DNA of 64,000 nt from Brugia malayi. Taxonomy: Eukaryota; Nematoda; Chromadorea; Rhabditida; Onchocercidae. The stretch covers positions 16,612,721-16,676,720 of the forward strand of contig NW_025062479.1 in the NCBI RefSeq assembly GCF_000002995.4, in the 5' to 3' direction. A model generated the notes under the pieces. That model worked only from the letters and a program-made list of their open reading frames with translations, searched no databases and was not told the origin of the DNA. Each line of letters opens with the position of its first letter. Position 1 is the first letter of the stretch. The position numbers and the translations under genes are program-made. Positions 53,239 to 64,000 of the stretch are shown here, piece by piece.

Positions 53239-54768
53239 TCATAATGGCTGCAAACAAATATCATTGACACTATCCGATTCCAGTTCGAATGAAAAATCGG
53301 ATGGTTCATGATTTACCTGTTGCCATGGATCAGGCCAACGGCTTACAAAAATTTGGTTGATAAATAATGGTGGTGCTTCTACCTAAAAAACGGCACACAA
53401 AATAAAAATAATGGAATAAATATATTCTATTTTAATCATTAGAATTTTAAGTGACTTAATTGAGGATTCCAAATTAAAATTTACTTAGAAATATAAAGTA
53501 AATTTCAGCCTTCTTTATTTTATGCCAAATAAAGAAAACTGAAATTTGAGCTAAAATAGTCGTAATTAATTACCGCAGTTTCGGATTGCGTAAGTGGTAC
53601 TGCTAACTTCTTTGATATCGATTTTGCCCTGGGTAATGCAATCGGGAATGGTGTAGGTGATGGTACTTGCGTGGATTGCTTAGGGGTTTTCAAAGTACTT
53701 TCAGCTGATCTTACAGCCGCTTCGATACCAGCTGCAATTTGGGATACCTTCGCCTTTCTTGCTGAATCTGTCACAATCATCTTCGATTGCGTTTTGTGCT
53801 GAAATATTAATTGAATATTTTTAAAGCACAAACAAGTGTTTTTCAATTCCGATTATAATTACTGCTGAAATTAAAAGCAATAAATTTTCGATGTTGAACA
53901 ATATATATACACATATATAAGGAAAATCTGAAGAGAGGTCCTGCTCAATATGAATTCGTATTTCCTTAAGCTACGATAAATGAAGGCCTTGTTTAATCCC
54001 TTATCAACCTTTCAATCACTGTCACATATCAATTCCGGAAACTATCAGATATACTTGCCCGTCTCTTTTCTTGTTCAACCCGTTTTCGTTCTATTTTCCC
54101 TCCTTGTCGTTTGAGTACACAATACAATAGAAGAAATATAGAAATAATAAGAAAGATGACGAGAACAACCAAAACAATAGTTAATGCTAATATAACTTCC
54201 GGTTTTCCTGTCGGTGCTACAGTGGTAGTTATTGGTATGGGCATTTTAACCATACCTTGTAGTATCATATTTCCTGTAACTATTCATTTAATTCTTTCTT
54301 AATATGCATCTATTATAATTCCTGATATGTATACAGATGTATGACCCGTGTGTGATTTCCAATGTTCCTAGTCACAATTTATTTTTCATCATTTGGCATT
54401 AAAGTATAGGAATTCTGGAAACTTTGATATTTTGGTAAATCGCTTTCAGATGATGAATGATATTTTTGGAGCACTTTTTAAGAAATGGAAAACGCTTTTA
54501 GATAGGTAGTGACAATTTCCAATAAAATCATTAAAATATTATCTTGCATTTTATATTTTGTTAAACAAAAAACTGCAAGTGAAATAAAGTTGTTCATATA
54601 TTTCCTCCAAACGAGTCATTAACAATGTATTAGTACGTGAAAATGTTGTCATCAACAGCTTGCAATTTGCAAATTCAGAAAGAAATGCGAAATACCTCCA
54701 ATAGCATCATCGTCCTCACCCAGGTATAAAGAATTTGCTTCATCTGAGTTATTGAAGACATCATACAT
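53239..54768 (-). CDS. Unrecognised single-pass membrane protein
   Basis: Exons on the minus strand: 54768-54696 (MYDVFNNSDEANSLYLGEDD, acidic), 54273-54055 (threonine/proline stretch, one transmembrane helix from VILALTIVLVVLVIFLIIS onward, then the basic cytoplasmic KRQGGKIERKR), 53798-53574 (Ala/Lys then Pro/Ser-rich) and 53382-53239 (ending CLQPL and stop). The first junction (phase 1 to 1) and the last (0 to 0) are clean. The middle junction is not: the good donor at 54054 leaves phase 1 while the next exon needs phase 0. A weaker in-phase donor inside the membrane exon, or a very small exon between, would solve it; alternatively exons 3-4 belong to another gene. No signal peptide is seen, so the acidic N-terminus would be outside as a type III protein or inside if inverted. 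No domain is recognised. Confidence 0.5.
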
Positions 54769-55130
54769 TCTACCAATTTAAAATACTACGTAGTGCGTTG
54801 TAACCAACCGATCACTTATATTTCGATAGCTAACAATATTTCGATAGCTAATCTCATATTAAGAAAATTATTTACAATTGTTTAATTAATAAATGATGCA
54901 TGAAATCGTTATGTAGAAAGAATATTTATGAAAAAAAAAAAAAAAAACCAGTCAAAAATTAAACGTAAAATTCGATTTCTTGACAAGGTAATAATATTTC
55001 GATAAAATATTGCAAAGTTTTGGGAGATATTACAAGTCTTTAAACAGTAATAGTAATACAGTAAATGTCTTTCCTTTTTTTCGTATATTTTTATATAATT
55101 CAATTAGTAATTGATTTTGCTTAGCTAAAG

Positions 55131-55325
55131 TCACCATTTTAAATTAGTACAAATTAGCCTATTATGAAGGATAACAAATTTTTTATATATTTGTATATAC
55201 ATAAATTTATTTTTCCTATAAATTTCGCTTGAAGTATTTTCCGATTCTTTAAACTTCATTTCCACATAATTAGCTTTAACTTGCTGCTCATTATGTTTTC
55301 GTTTTGATTTACTCATTGTTTCCAT
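55131..55325 (-). CDS. Candidate short exon or ORF with Lys/Glu-rich start (METMSKSKRK)
   Basis: A 64-codon frame opens with ATG at 55325 and is rich in Lys, Glu and Asn (SKSKRKHNEQQVKANYVEMK). Its GT at the codons for KF-M is in phase with an AG just before the first exon of the membrane-protein gene at 54768, so it could be an upstream exon of that gene. It overlaps one copy of a direct duplication (55265-55299 and 55527-55561); the other copy has a stop in this frame. Chance is possible. Confidence 0.25.
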   Translation of the reverse strand: METMSKSKRKHNEQQVKANYVEMKFKESENTSSEIYRKNKFMYIQIYKKFVILHNRLICTNLKW

Positions 55326-55561
55326 TACTTATGTTATTTTTATAATTTATGTATTTGTTATACAAATTATGTATAAACAATGGATGTTTCATAATTTACA
55401 TATATTTTACAAGTTCTTAGAGAGTTCATATTATCTATACTACTATTTTTATAACTTTAATATATGATTATTAGTACAATCGATTACAGTCATACTCGTT
55501 TTCTGATTCTTTATTTTACAGTTTTGCATAATTAGCTTTAACTTGTTGCTAATTATGTTTT
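55265..55561. repeat. Direct duplication of about 35 nt, 262 nt apart
   Basis: CATAATTAGCTTTAACTTG and following bases at 55265-55299 recur at 55527-55561 with two mismatches. The preceding GATTCTTTA is also shared, suggesting a longer and decayed duplication. Confidence 0.75.
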
Positions 55562-57358
55562 ATTGGCTTATAAGGGTTATCATTGATTTATTTCTTTGTT
55601 TATTAATTGAGCAATTTTGTAAATAAAAAATATGGTGTAAATATTTAATTAATTATAGTTACTACAGCTAATTTCCTTTACTTTTTGCTGAATTATCATT
55701 GTAACTTAACTGAGAGCCATTTTTGTTTCATTACCCAATTATTTAGATTTGGTTGATATCTGAGTATAAGCGTATTTCAAATTATTCTCATCGCTTCTAA
55801 TTGCATGAAGTGCAAAATATTTTACTAGCAATTATTTTAATGAACTACTAAAATTTTATTTCTTTCATGTATGGTTTGTTTAATTTCGTTTTCAACTATG
55901 TATAATTAAAATCACTTTAGTTTACAGTGATATAAGATCAATAACAATGTTTTCATTAATTGTATTAAAAATTCGAAAAAATTTTTCAAATGATTACATT
56001 CCACCACTTTTTTATTAAGTTCTTTATTTTACAGAGACTATCGCTCTTCATCATTTGAAGAAACTATCATTTTTAAATTTTAGCCTTTGCTTAGAGGGCT
56101 CATTACCCATTTGCGCAATGACACATTTGTATTTGCTTATTAAAAACTATCATGGCTACTTCTCAGTTTTTTGGCTAACAACATGCCTGATGGCTCGATT
56201 TAACTTTCTTCATTTTCGATTCTTTAACATTTTGTGGGAATGATAAATGCTAATTTCTACAAAAATTATAATTTTCAGCTTTTCACATTATCAATCATTA
56301 TGATCTGATATGTCCAGCTATAGTTATCTGTTCTTTTCCACTTTATTCTGTAATTAGTGTCAATTATGGAATGAATTATGATTTTTTCACTTAGTGATTG
56401 TTCACTTTAATCTTCCGATCTGTTTCAGTTTGATTTAAAATCTCTGATCTCTAAATTACTGTTCTTTGTTTAGTGAAATATATTTTGATAATGGTATTTT
56501 GATATTTGGCTTTTGCTAAGATATGAAAAACTTATTTATCAGTAAGTAATTTCTCACTTTTTACTCTTTTTTTTTTTACTTTTCGTTCTCTTCTTTTTAG
56601 TATGTGTTTTCTATTTTTTTATTTTCTTCAGTGTTTTTCAATAGCTATTCAATACATTAAGAGATCATTTGAATAAACGGTCTGATAAGCAAAAGAAATG
56701 TATTTTATCCGAAAGTCAATTTTGTAGTCAAATAGAAATGCAAATGCAATAGATGCAAGAATTTAATTTATCTGATTTAAAAGTTGTTAAAGGCAAAGAC
56801 GTCATACATATGAAGTATCTCGTACGGTAATTGAAAAAATGTCATAATGAACTTAATTGTTAAAAGCGAAACTCATTAACTTTCACTTGAAAACAACTAC
56901 AAAGAGGGTTGTTTTCTGCTTATATATTTCACTTAATCTTTTAATGAAAATAATTTTGCTAAAAAATAATTATTCTCTTTTTACATGTCAGTAATAACAC
57001 TTTGATCCTTTTCTCTAAGATTTTATTTTTACTGGAAGTTATTGTTTCAAAGCTTCATAACATGATACTTTGTAGGTTTCAGCAAAAAGTGATTTCATAA
57101 GAGAAAAGTTACTTTCACTAAAAAATGCATTCAATCATTTCCATTCTGATATTTTATATTTCAACTAACTTTTATTCTTATCTCAAAATTTCGCCTTAGG
57201 TCTTTCTGTTTTTTAATCAAACTGAAATCGATTTTGCGTTTTCACTAAAGAAATTTTTGTCCCATAATAATAACAAATAAATTGTCAATGAAAAATTTCA
57301 GACAATTAAGTAACAGTGAAACAGATTAGATTTCATTTTCAAATTTGACAAAAAAGGA
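55326..57358. other. Intergenic DNA upstream of the receptor gene
   Basis: AT-rich, T-biased on the plus strand, with the second copy of the 35-nt duplication. The neighbouring genes are transcribed away from it, so it should contain two promoters; none was identified. Confidence 0.5.
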
Positions 57359-59570
57359 ATGTCAAATAGCACAAAATTTGATACTAATACTGTTATCCAC
57401 ATATTCGCAATACCGGTATGATTTTAATTTTTTAACTTAACAGAAAGTGTATTTATTACTGTTCACTGCATTACTCTTTGAAATACTAAAATTTACCTTG
57501 ACAACCTCATTAGTGTTTTTACATCGATCCAACTTTACTTTTACTTATTCTGTAATACTAATTTCAGCAAAAGACATTATTTTAAGCTCAAAGTTTTTAC
57601 TTTAGATAGCACTGCTCGGACTACTAGCATATGCAATATCGCTTTATCTAATTCATAAGTCGGAACGGTACCACAATGTATTTGGAATTTTATGTACTGC
57701 TTATGTCTCATTTCATATACAAACTGTCAGTGTCTTATTCATTTGGACAATTGTCAGAATTATTGTGTAAGGCCATTAGTGCATTCTTGTTTATTCACCA
57801 AACAATAACGAAGAGCTAATTTGTCATGCATAACATTGCTTACATTTTTTAAAGTTAACAAATATTTTTTAGTAAGTTTTCTATTAAAAATTATTATTTT
57901 CCATTGGATAGTCATCATAAGCTTGAAAGTAAATTTGTCTAATGGCTTGCTAAATATTGGCTTTCTTTTCGCTTATGATAATTTTTTCCTTCCTTCTCCA
58001 ACTTTAGATGTTTCTTTAGTTCCACCTTGTGATTACATAAGTTACAGACACGCAGGACTAAAGCCATTTCCATGGACGACTTTCATTCGAATATTTTCTC
58101 CTATTGCAAATTCAACGTTGTACGCAGCCATTTGGATTCAATTCGTTTTGGCCATTAATCGACTTTGGGCCATTTCATATCCAATGACATACCATCGCAT
58201 CTTTAGTCGAAAAAATGCTCGATTGGCAGTGGTGTTCCTTTGGTCATTCAGTATGCTAATCATGGTGCTTTATTACAACGGTAACTCTTTATAGCATTTC
58301 TTTTTTATAATAGAAGGTGTTTGTGACATTTTGGTTTTATAATACAGTTGCAAGACAGATTTAACAAAAAAAAAAACAGTGTAATCATTCTTTCTTTATT
58401 TATTTTGCTCTACTCTTATCTGATAGTATTATCCTTATCACTGTTATCGTTAAAATTTCTTAATTAATAGTTGAATGCGTCCGTTACTTCGAATCAGATA
58501 TTTATTCATGGTCAACGCTATACGGACCATGTAATCACTCTTTCTTCATTTATTTTTCTATACTCTTATCTGATGGTATCATCCTTATCACTGTTATGGT
58601 CGATGCAATTGCTTTTTATCGCATAGTTGCTTATATAAAAGTATGTTTCAGTGTTTACAACATAATAGCTGTCCATGCACTTTTCATCAAAAAATCAGAA
58701 TGTTCAAATCATTTGGAAAATAAATTGCTACGATTTATTTTGGAGTTCCCAAAATCCATAAAATCATAAATGATTTAATAATTCTGTTGTATTTCTCTTT
58801 AGTGGAAGACTTTATCAGTATGAACATTATTACTTAATTGTAGAAAAAAAAACATCAGGAAGTTAATGCAACGCGAGGAAGCTTGAGCCACGACATTCTT
58901 TTTTTCAAAGAGGTAGAAAATTAAATTGAATTCTTGATTATATTAACTGTGAACTTATAATTTTCGATATAATTTGTTGCGGAAAGCATCAGAGTCATTG
59001 GAAATAGTAAAATAATGGACAAAACTTAGGTTTTATTCCATGTTAAGCTTTAAAATTGTTTGATCGATACTGCCGGATAGCAAAATTATGTTATAATTTT
59101 TTGTTATTTTAACAGAAAATATTTCAGACTTGTATCACTACTGGCATACATGCATTTCTTATAGCGATTTTCCGTATTGATGGACCTTTTATAGCACGTG
59201 TGACTAAAGTAACATATATGTGGCTTGCAATGAGTACATTAGATAGGTAATAGTTATTTATTACTTTAAGATTTCAATACAGCTTGTAAAGTTAGGCTGA
59301 AATAACAAGTTTCATGATTTCATTTATTAAATTTTACGTTTTTCGTCCTCACCAAACTTTTTGATGCATTGTTGAATTGCTCACAAATCTTATTAATCAA
59401 GTATTAACTATTCCGAATGCAAAGGATTTTTCCAGAAACAAAAAAAGAAGTACTCTTTCATAATTTTTTTTCAACAAAATTTTGATTTCAGTTTCACATT
59501 CATATTCTTCAATCGCAATTTGTTGATGAATCGAAACGTAGTGAATGTATGTACAACTGCAAATAAGTGA
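57359..59570 (+). CDS. Nematode serpentine chemoreceptor, srx-like, complete, eight exons
   Basis: Seven-transmembrane G-protein-coupled receptor; in nematodes such receptors mostly act in chemosensory neurons. Exons: 57359-57415, 57606-57766, 57873-57928, 58008-58280, 58471-58640, 58844-58912, 59128-59246, 59492-59570. They total 984 nt, 327 residues, normal for the class, and all phases agree. The N-terminus MSNSTKF carries a possible glycosylation site. Helices: TM1 about 12-38; TM2 ends in WTIVRIIV (about 73); TM3 runs into NRLWAISYP at 142-150, the usual srx-type N-R-x2-A-x3-P motif at its cytoplasmic end; TM4 ARLAVVFLWSFSMLIMVLYY; TM5 FFIYFSILLSDGIILITVMV; TM6 GIHAFLIAIF; TM7 WLAMSTLDSFTFIFFNRNLL. 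C99 before TM3 and a Cys in the second outer loop could form the standard disulphide. The call to srx rather than a sister family is by eye. An intron holds a decayed copy of exon 5. Confidence 0.86.
58379..58463 (+). pseudogene. Relic partial copy of receptor exon 5 inside intron 4
   Basis: The segment starting TGTAATCATTC at 58379 matches the middle of exon 5 (from about 58532) over some 70 nt with only about seven or eight mismatches. Read in the same frame it gives CNHSFFIYFALLLSD, against CNHSFFIYFSILLSD in the real exon, and it runs to a TAA. Several differences are silent. The outer-loop part and the distal part of the exon are missing, and no in-phase acceptor flanks it. It looks like a remnant of an internal tandem duplication or of a collapsed neighbouring receptor gene. 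Confidence 0.8.
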
Positions 59571-61431
59571 ATATCGTTTCTACGAAGAAAACGATTAACT
59601 GACCTATTAATATTTACTAATATTAATAATATAATTTACTTCCCCTGAAATAAGGTTGTTGTGGCATGTTTTATAGTTCCTATTATTCATTATTACTGTG
59701 TCTAATATACCTTCTACTGATAGAATCACTTGAAATGTCAACATAGATGTTAACAAGATTGATAATGCTAAGATGCAGAAATATGTTTATTAATGCACTC
59801 GTTAATTACATATCAAATCAAATATTTCAATTACCTGACTTTTATTATTTTCAAATGAATTTCATAGAATAAACAAATTTGAGCAAAGTAATAAAACCAT
59901 TAAGAATTTGTAGAAACGCAATTGTTAAGAAGCTAATTAGTAAGTCTTCTCTGATCAAAACGTTTGAAAAGTTGAAATTTTCTACAACTGAAGCGATGAA
60001 AGCAACTGCTAATTTCTAATCAACTGATTTCTCAAATAAGCATATTATCGCTTTTATTCTCTCTTATGCAATATCAGATGGATTCAAGAGTAAACCATAT
60101 GTGGTAGTGGCAATAAACTATGCTTAATGTGCTAGGTTAAAGTTGTTGAATTATATCACTCCAAAATTGGTTCATTCTCCGATAGTTTCGATTCAGATCA
60201 AATTGGCTTTACCGATGCATAATACTGTATCGATCAGTGACCATTGGCTATCATTGAACACTATCAGCAGAGTGTTGATTTGATACTAAAAAGACGAAAG
60301 AATTTTTATAAAAAAAAAATAAAACTAAATACATTCAAACAATAAAAACTGCAAAAAAAAAAAAAAAAAAAAAAAAACGGAACGAACAAAAATTATGCTA
60401 TGAAGTGATAAATTAGTAAATATGCATTTAATAGTAAAATCAGTTTGGAAGGGAATTGTAGAATCAGCCTGAAATACATACTGGTAAATGATAACAAGTC
60501 AAAAGACTTTATGCCAATTATAATTAAAACAAAGAAGCACAATGAAAAACTAATAAAATTCAAAAATTTTTAGCAAATAATTTTTACCAACTAATCTATT
60601 TATTTTTCTTCTGCATTTTACACTCACAAATAAGCACAGCCTTTTGCTTACATATTTCTATTAATCGTTTTCAGAAACTATTTTCACCATCAAAATTATT
60701 TTGTATTCAACGGGAATTTCTTACATTTTCATAAGCTTTTCAGGCAACTTTTTAAGCATAGAAATTTTCCAGAAGAAAATCTTTGAAAAAAAAAACTGAA
60801 ATTTTCAATTAAAAATAAAAAAATTTGGGAAAAATATTACATTGCATTAAAATAGGAATGCAGAAATTCAGGTAGAAAATCATTAATACTCTTGCCGATT
60901 GCTTATAAATGCTCAATGGAAAGCGAAACAATCTTCATCAAATTTAAATCATACCGAAAAAATATAATACAAAATACAATACGCATTAAATACTAGATGT
61001 GACGGATCGTTAGTTTAAGAAGGACAACAGAGCCAATACAATTTGTTCCAGTAATCTGCCAATATGACTTAAACGATCAGAATTAATAAAAATTCTAATT
61101 GTGCAGACTTATGTAGATTTCATCAGTGGAGAAAATGGTAAAATAACATAAATATTTATTTAAAGGAAAAATATGCATAAATGACAAAACTGATCAAGAT
61201 GAATTAAAATTTTTTACTTATCTTTTGATATAGTAATTTGAAAACACTCAAAATAAATTTCAGAATTTTATTCAAATATTTCTCAAACGATAATATGTAA
61301 GAAGTGGTATTTGTAGTGTTTTAATTAGATGTATTTATTTGTGTAATTAGACATATCTGTTATATAGTAAGGTCTTCTTATAACAAGTTCTGTAATTTGA
61401 AAGAAATTTTTATTTTTATTAATGATATTTT
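59571..61431. other. Intergenic DNA between convergent genes
   Basis: AT-rich, with the A25 run. No exon is recognised; it should hold the two 3' UTRs. Confidence 0.5.
60353..60377. repeat. A25 homopolymer
   Basis: Twenty-five consecutive As in intergenic DNA. Nothing upstream looks like a retrotransposed mRNA. Confidence 0.9.
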
Positions 61432-63812
61432 TCATTCATCTCTTTTCCATTTGGAACCAATATGAAATCTTTGCTTTCGCGTTTCATATTGCTCAAAATC
61501 CTTTTCCGAGTTGGACTACAATTTTTTTAAATATTTTTTTGTTTATTCAAATTCTTCACAAAGTTTAAATGAGAACCTTATGGAAGGGAAATGACATAAA
61601 TATAAAAATAAAAAAAAAAGAAACTATGACTTATATTTTTATTAACAATTTCATCCAATTAGTATTCCTTCTAATTATCCATCTAATTACTGCATTGTGT
61701 AGCAAAAAACAAGTCAAAACTTTTGGTTTGAGCTTAAGAAATTATTTTATATCTAAAAATATTTTTTTTCTTATATTTGAAAATTAGCAGTTTCTCCTAT
61801 ACTGTTTCCACTCTTTTTTAGTCTGTTAGTTACATTTAAATTTTTAAATTACGAAAAACTACCATATTTAAAATCTTGTGCGAGTCTACTTCAAAATATC
61901 GTCCATTCACTTCATTGATGGTATCCTCAGGCAAATCACAAAGTACTTCGTCATTAGCATTCTCTGACTCTGAAGAATCTCATCAGATCTATTCATTGGC
62001 GATGGATCATAAAATCTGCTTCACTTTGCTGCTTCACTACTTAAAATCAAAAATTTCAGATTACCTTCCCATTAGTCAGATTCCAAGTAAATTATTCTAA
62101 ATAATCAATGAAACACAATTAACAGACTTACAGTTATATTATGTAAATTAGTTTAGCATTTATTAACAGTGTTGAACTTAATTCAGATTGTACCATATCG
62201 ATTGATGCTACACACCAAATAAAGAATTAAAATTGAGAATGAACTTTGCAAAAGTTTAACATCTCCTATAGTATTGTCCTCTGCCATCTGTTTCATTCTC
62301 AAAGTACGATACTGCATATAGCTCGATTTCATTCTTAGATATAGCCCATTTAAATAAGTCTAAAATTTGTTTTTTTTGCCAGATACTTACAAAAAAATTT
62401 ATTCTCTTTTTACAGCACTTTTTTATAGTACTTTTTGAGAAGTATGATAGATTTGATTAAATGATAATTCCTTTTTTCTACTGATATCAGTTAACAACCA
62501 TCACAGTTCATGAAAAATACAGTAATGTTAACTAAAATAAGAAATTGTTGACTAAACAAAACTAACGATGTCATTGCTTATCATTGGATACATATTGCCG
62601 GAGACGAATTTCAGCTCTTTTAGTGCTTTCACTGAAGTAAACATCAAATGTGTAATTCGGGCCAAGCAACAACCTAATTCAACCGTAAGGTAACATTCAT
62701 CATTATTCAATGTCCTGAGAAAAAATACGGTTAGATGATTAAGATTTAGAGAAAAAATTTAGGGTAGGATATTTCGAAATTAGCTTTGATTAAAAAAAAA
62801 AAAAAAACGATCACAGAAAATTAGCTAAATCCTTACATTCAATCGTGGTCTGAAAATAATATACTTTACATGTACAATTAAGCCACTGTAACTGATAAAT
62901 ATGAATTTAAATTAAAAAAAAAAACTCTTAATCAATACTGTTGAGGATTTCAATGATATTCCCAATATTATGCAGAAATTCGTTTCACATAAACAATAAC
63001 ATCAAATTGAAATTGATTTTAAAGCCAGAAGAAAATTACAATCTTGCAGAATGTTCAGGTGAATCTTCTCGGTAGTAATCAAATCGACTGAAGTTTGTGA
63101 AAAGCGGCACGCAATGATGACGTGAGTGTTCCGCACACGAACGACAGACTGCATAACCATTGTGTTTTATACGATAACGTTGTGGAATCAATTGATATTG
63201 CAATGGATTCTCCTGAAATTTGCGACTTCTTGCTTATGCTAAATCAAATTTTTTTATGGCTAATTTATGAATTAATTGCTCATATTTTTAAGCAATTTTA
63301 TGAAATTTTTTCATAACTTTGTGGATTTTTTTCCTTTTTTTAAAACTTGGCAAAGAATTATAATTTGAATTCATTAAAAAAAATTGAATAAAGAATACAA
63401 TATTATTTAGTATACAAATGTCAGATTTTAGAATTAATTTTAATTAGATCATACATATCGTTTAGGTTCTTGAAGAGCATGAAGACGCTCACTGAGCAAA
63501 TGTTGTCGTTTCTGAAAGATCGGAAATTATTACCACCGTTTTTTTCTCTTTTTTGATCTTGGTAAATCTTGGTAAACAATAAATTATTCAGTAAATGTTA
63601 TATCTAAAAGTATCAAAGGAAGAAATTTTCAAATTAGAATTCTTCAGTTACTTTTTTTATCAATTTAAATCCACAAATGAATAAATTAGATGTCACCATT
63701 TTATGAAAATTTGGAAGAAAGAAGAGAAAAAAATCGGAAAGACCAAATCTCTTTGAGTTTCACTTTCAATCTGTCGTAGCACACTAAAAAAATTATCGTT
63801 ACATCTTTCCAT
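61432..63812 (-). CDS. Unrecognised protein of about 249 residues, seven exons
   Basis: Exons in coding order: 63812-63744, 63511-63455, 63212-63040, 62714-62563, 62359-62261, 61978-61863, 61515-61432. They total 750 nt with consistent phases to a TGA. The start is the first ATG, 16 nt behind the acceptor-like TTATTCTAG, which suits trans-splicing. The protein begins MERCNDNFFSVLRQIESETQ, a charged probable helix. It then has a Cys/His cluster (VCRSCAEHSRHHC), a moderately hydrophobic stretch with ELGCCLARITHLMF, a mixed segment (NLFKWAISKNEIELYAVSYF), an acidic stretch (SSESENANDEVLCDLPED) and a basic tail ending KWKRDE. No signal peptide or clear membrane helix. The donor of exon 4 (GTTTTG) and the acceptor of exon 6 (GATGAG) are weak; without the first, exon 4 would end at a TAG at 62552. 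No known family is recognised. The Cys/His cluster could bind metal, but spacing is irregular. Confidence 0.62.
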
Positions 63813-64000
63813 TGCTGCATTTCCTTTTCTAGAATAAATAACACATTTAACTTTGATTTTAAAACAAAATCATGGACAATTTAAAGTTACTCATGTTATA
63901 TGTTTGCTTCGTTACACTGCTTGCTAATTATTTTACTTTTCACTGATAACTGAATTTGTTAGAGAGCAGCAATTGGTCACTCTTGATGACAGGATAATAG

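Noticed and set aside
1..64000. CRISPR arrays, bacterial operons, rRNA, tRNA or endosymbiont (Wolbachia) insertions
   Set aside because: No regularly spaced repeats, no tRNA T-loop with matching arms, and no long intron-less bacterial-type frames were seen.

Overview
The window is nuclear DNA from a nematode, most likely a filarial (spirurid) species. It is very AT-rich and its genes are split into many small exons. Acceptors mostly match the nematode TTTTCAG/TTTTAG consensus, start codons can lie 8-50 nt behind an acceptor-like site as expected for spliced-leader trans-splicing, and one gene belongs to the nematode chemoreceptor superfamily. I could not name the species. Gene models were built by hand from splice signals, reading phase and family knowledge; no alignment was run.

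Layout. 1-9.1 kb: minus-strand gene for a small secreted EGF-repeat protein (exons at 9064-9142, 7926-7998 and 4230-4336; the last exon was not found). 9.1-18 kb: AT-rich DNA with microsatellites, a perfect 21-bp hairpin (inside the EGF gene's first intron, 8.6 kb) and no gene I can support. 18-19.9 kb: weak signs of a minus-strand gene just downstream of rpl-5. 20.1-22.05 kb: complete six-exon rpl-5 (60S ribosomal protein L5) on the minus strand. 23.1-28.1 kb: a plus-strand multi-exon gene I do not recognise. 29.4-31.6 kb: a complete five-exon Mpv17/PMP22-family gene with an apparent GC-AG intron. 31.6-42.3 kb: mostly non-coding, with two candidate minus-strand exons (40.9 and 41.5 kb) and a 249-bp element with 40-bp terminal inverted repeats. 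42.87-51.1 kb: complete 22-exon dlg-1 (Discs large MAGUK: L27, three PDZ, SH3, guanylate-kinase-like), the anchor gene of the window. 53.2-54.8 kb: minus-strand gene for an unrecognised single-pass membrane protein. 57.4-59.6 kb: complete eight-exon serpentine receptor, closest by eye to the srx family, with a decayed extra copy of exon 5 in an intron. 61.4-63.8 kb: minus-strand seven-exon gene for an unrecognised protein of about 249 residues.

The genes are not an obvious pathway. rpl-5 is translational housekeeping, dlg-1 is epithelial junction scaffolding, the Mpv17 relative is an organelle inner-membrane protein, and the receptor and EGF protein are signalling or sensory. No CRISPR array, rRNA, tRNA or intact transposon was found. 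The most unusual items are the receptor's relic exon, the inverted-repeat element between the divergent candidates near 42.2 kb, the 21-bp perfect hairpin followed by ten Ts, the GC-AG intron, and three or four phase-consistent genes with no family I recognise.
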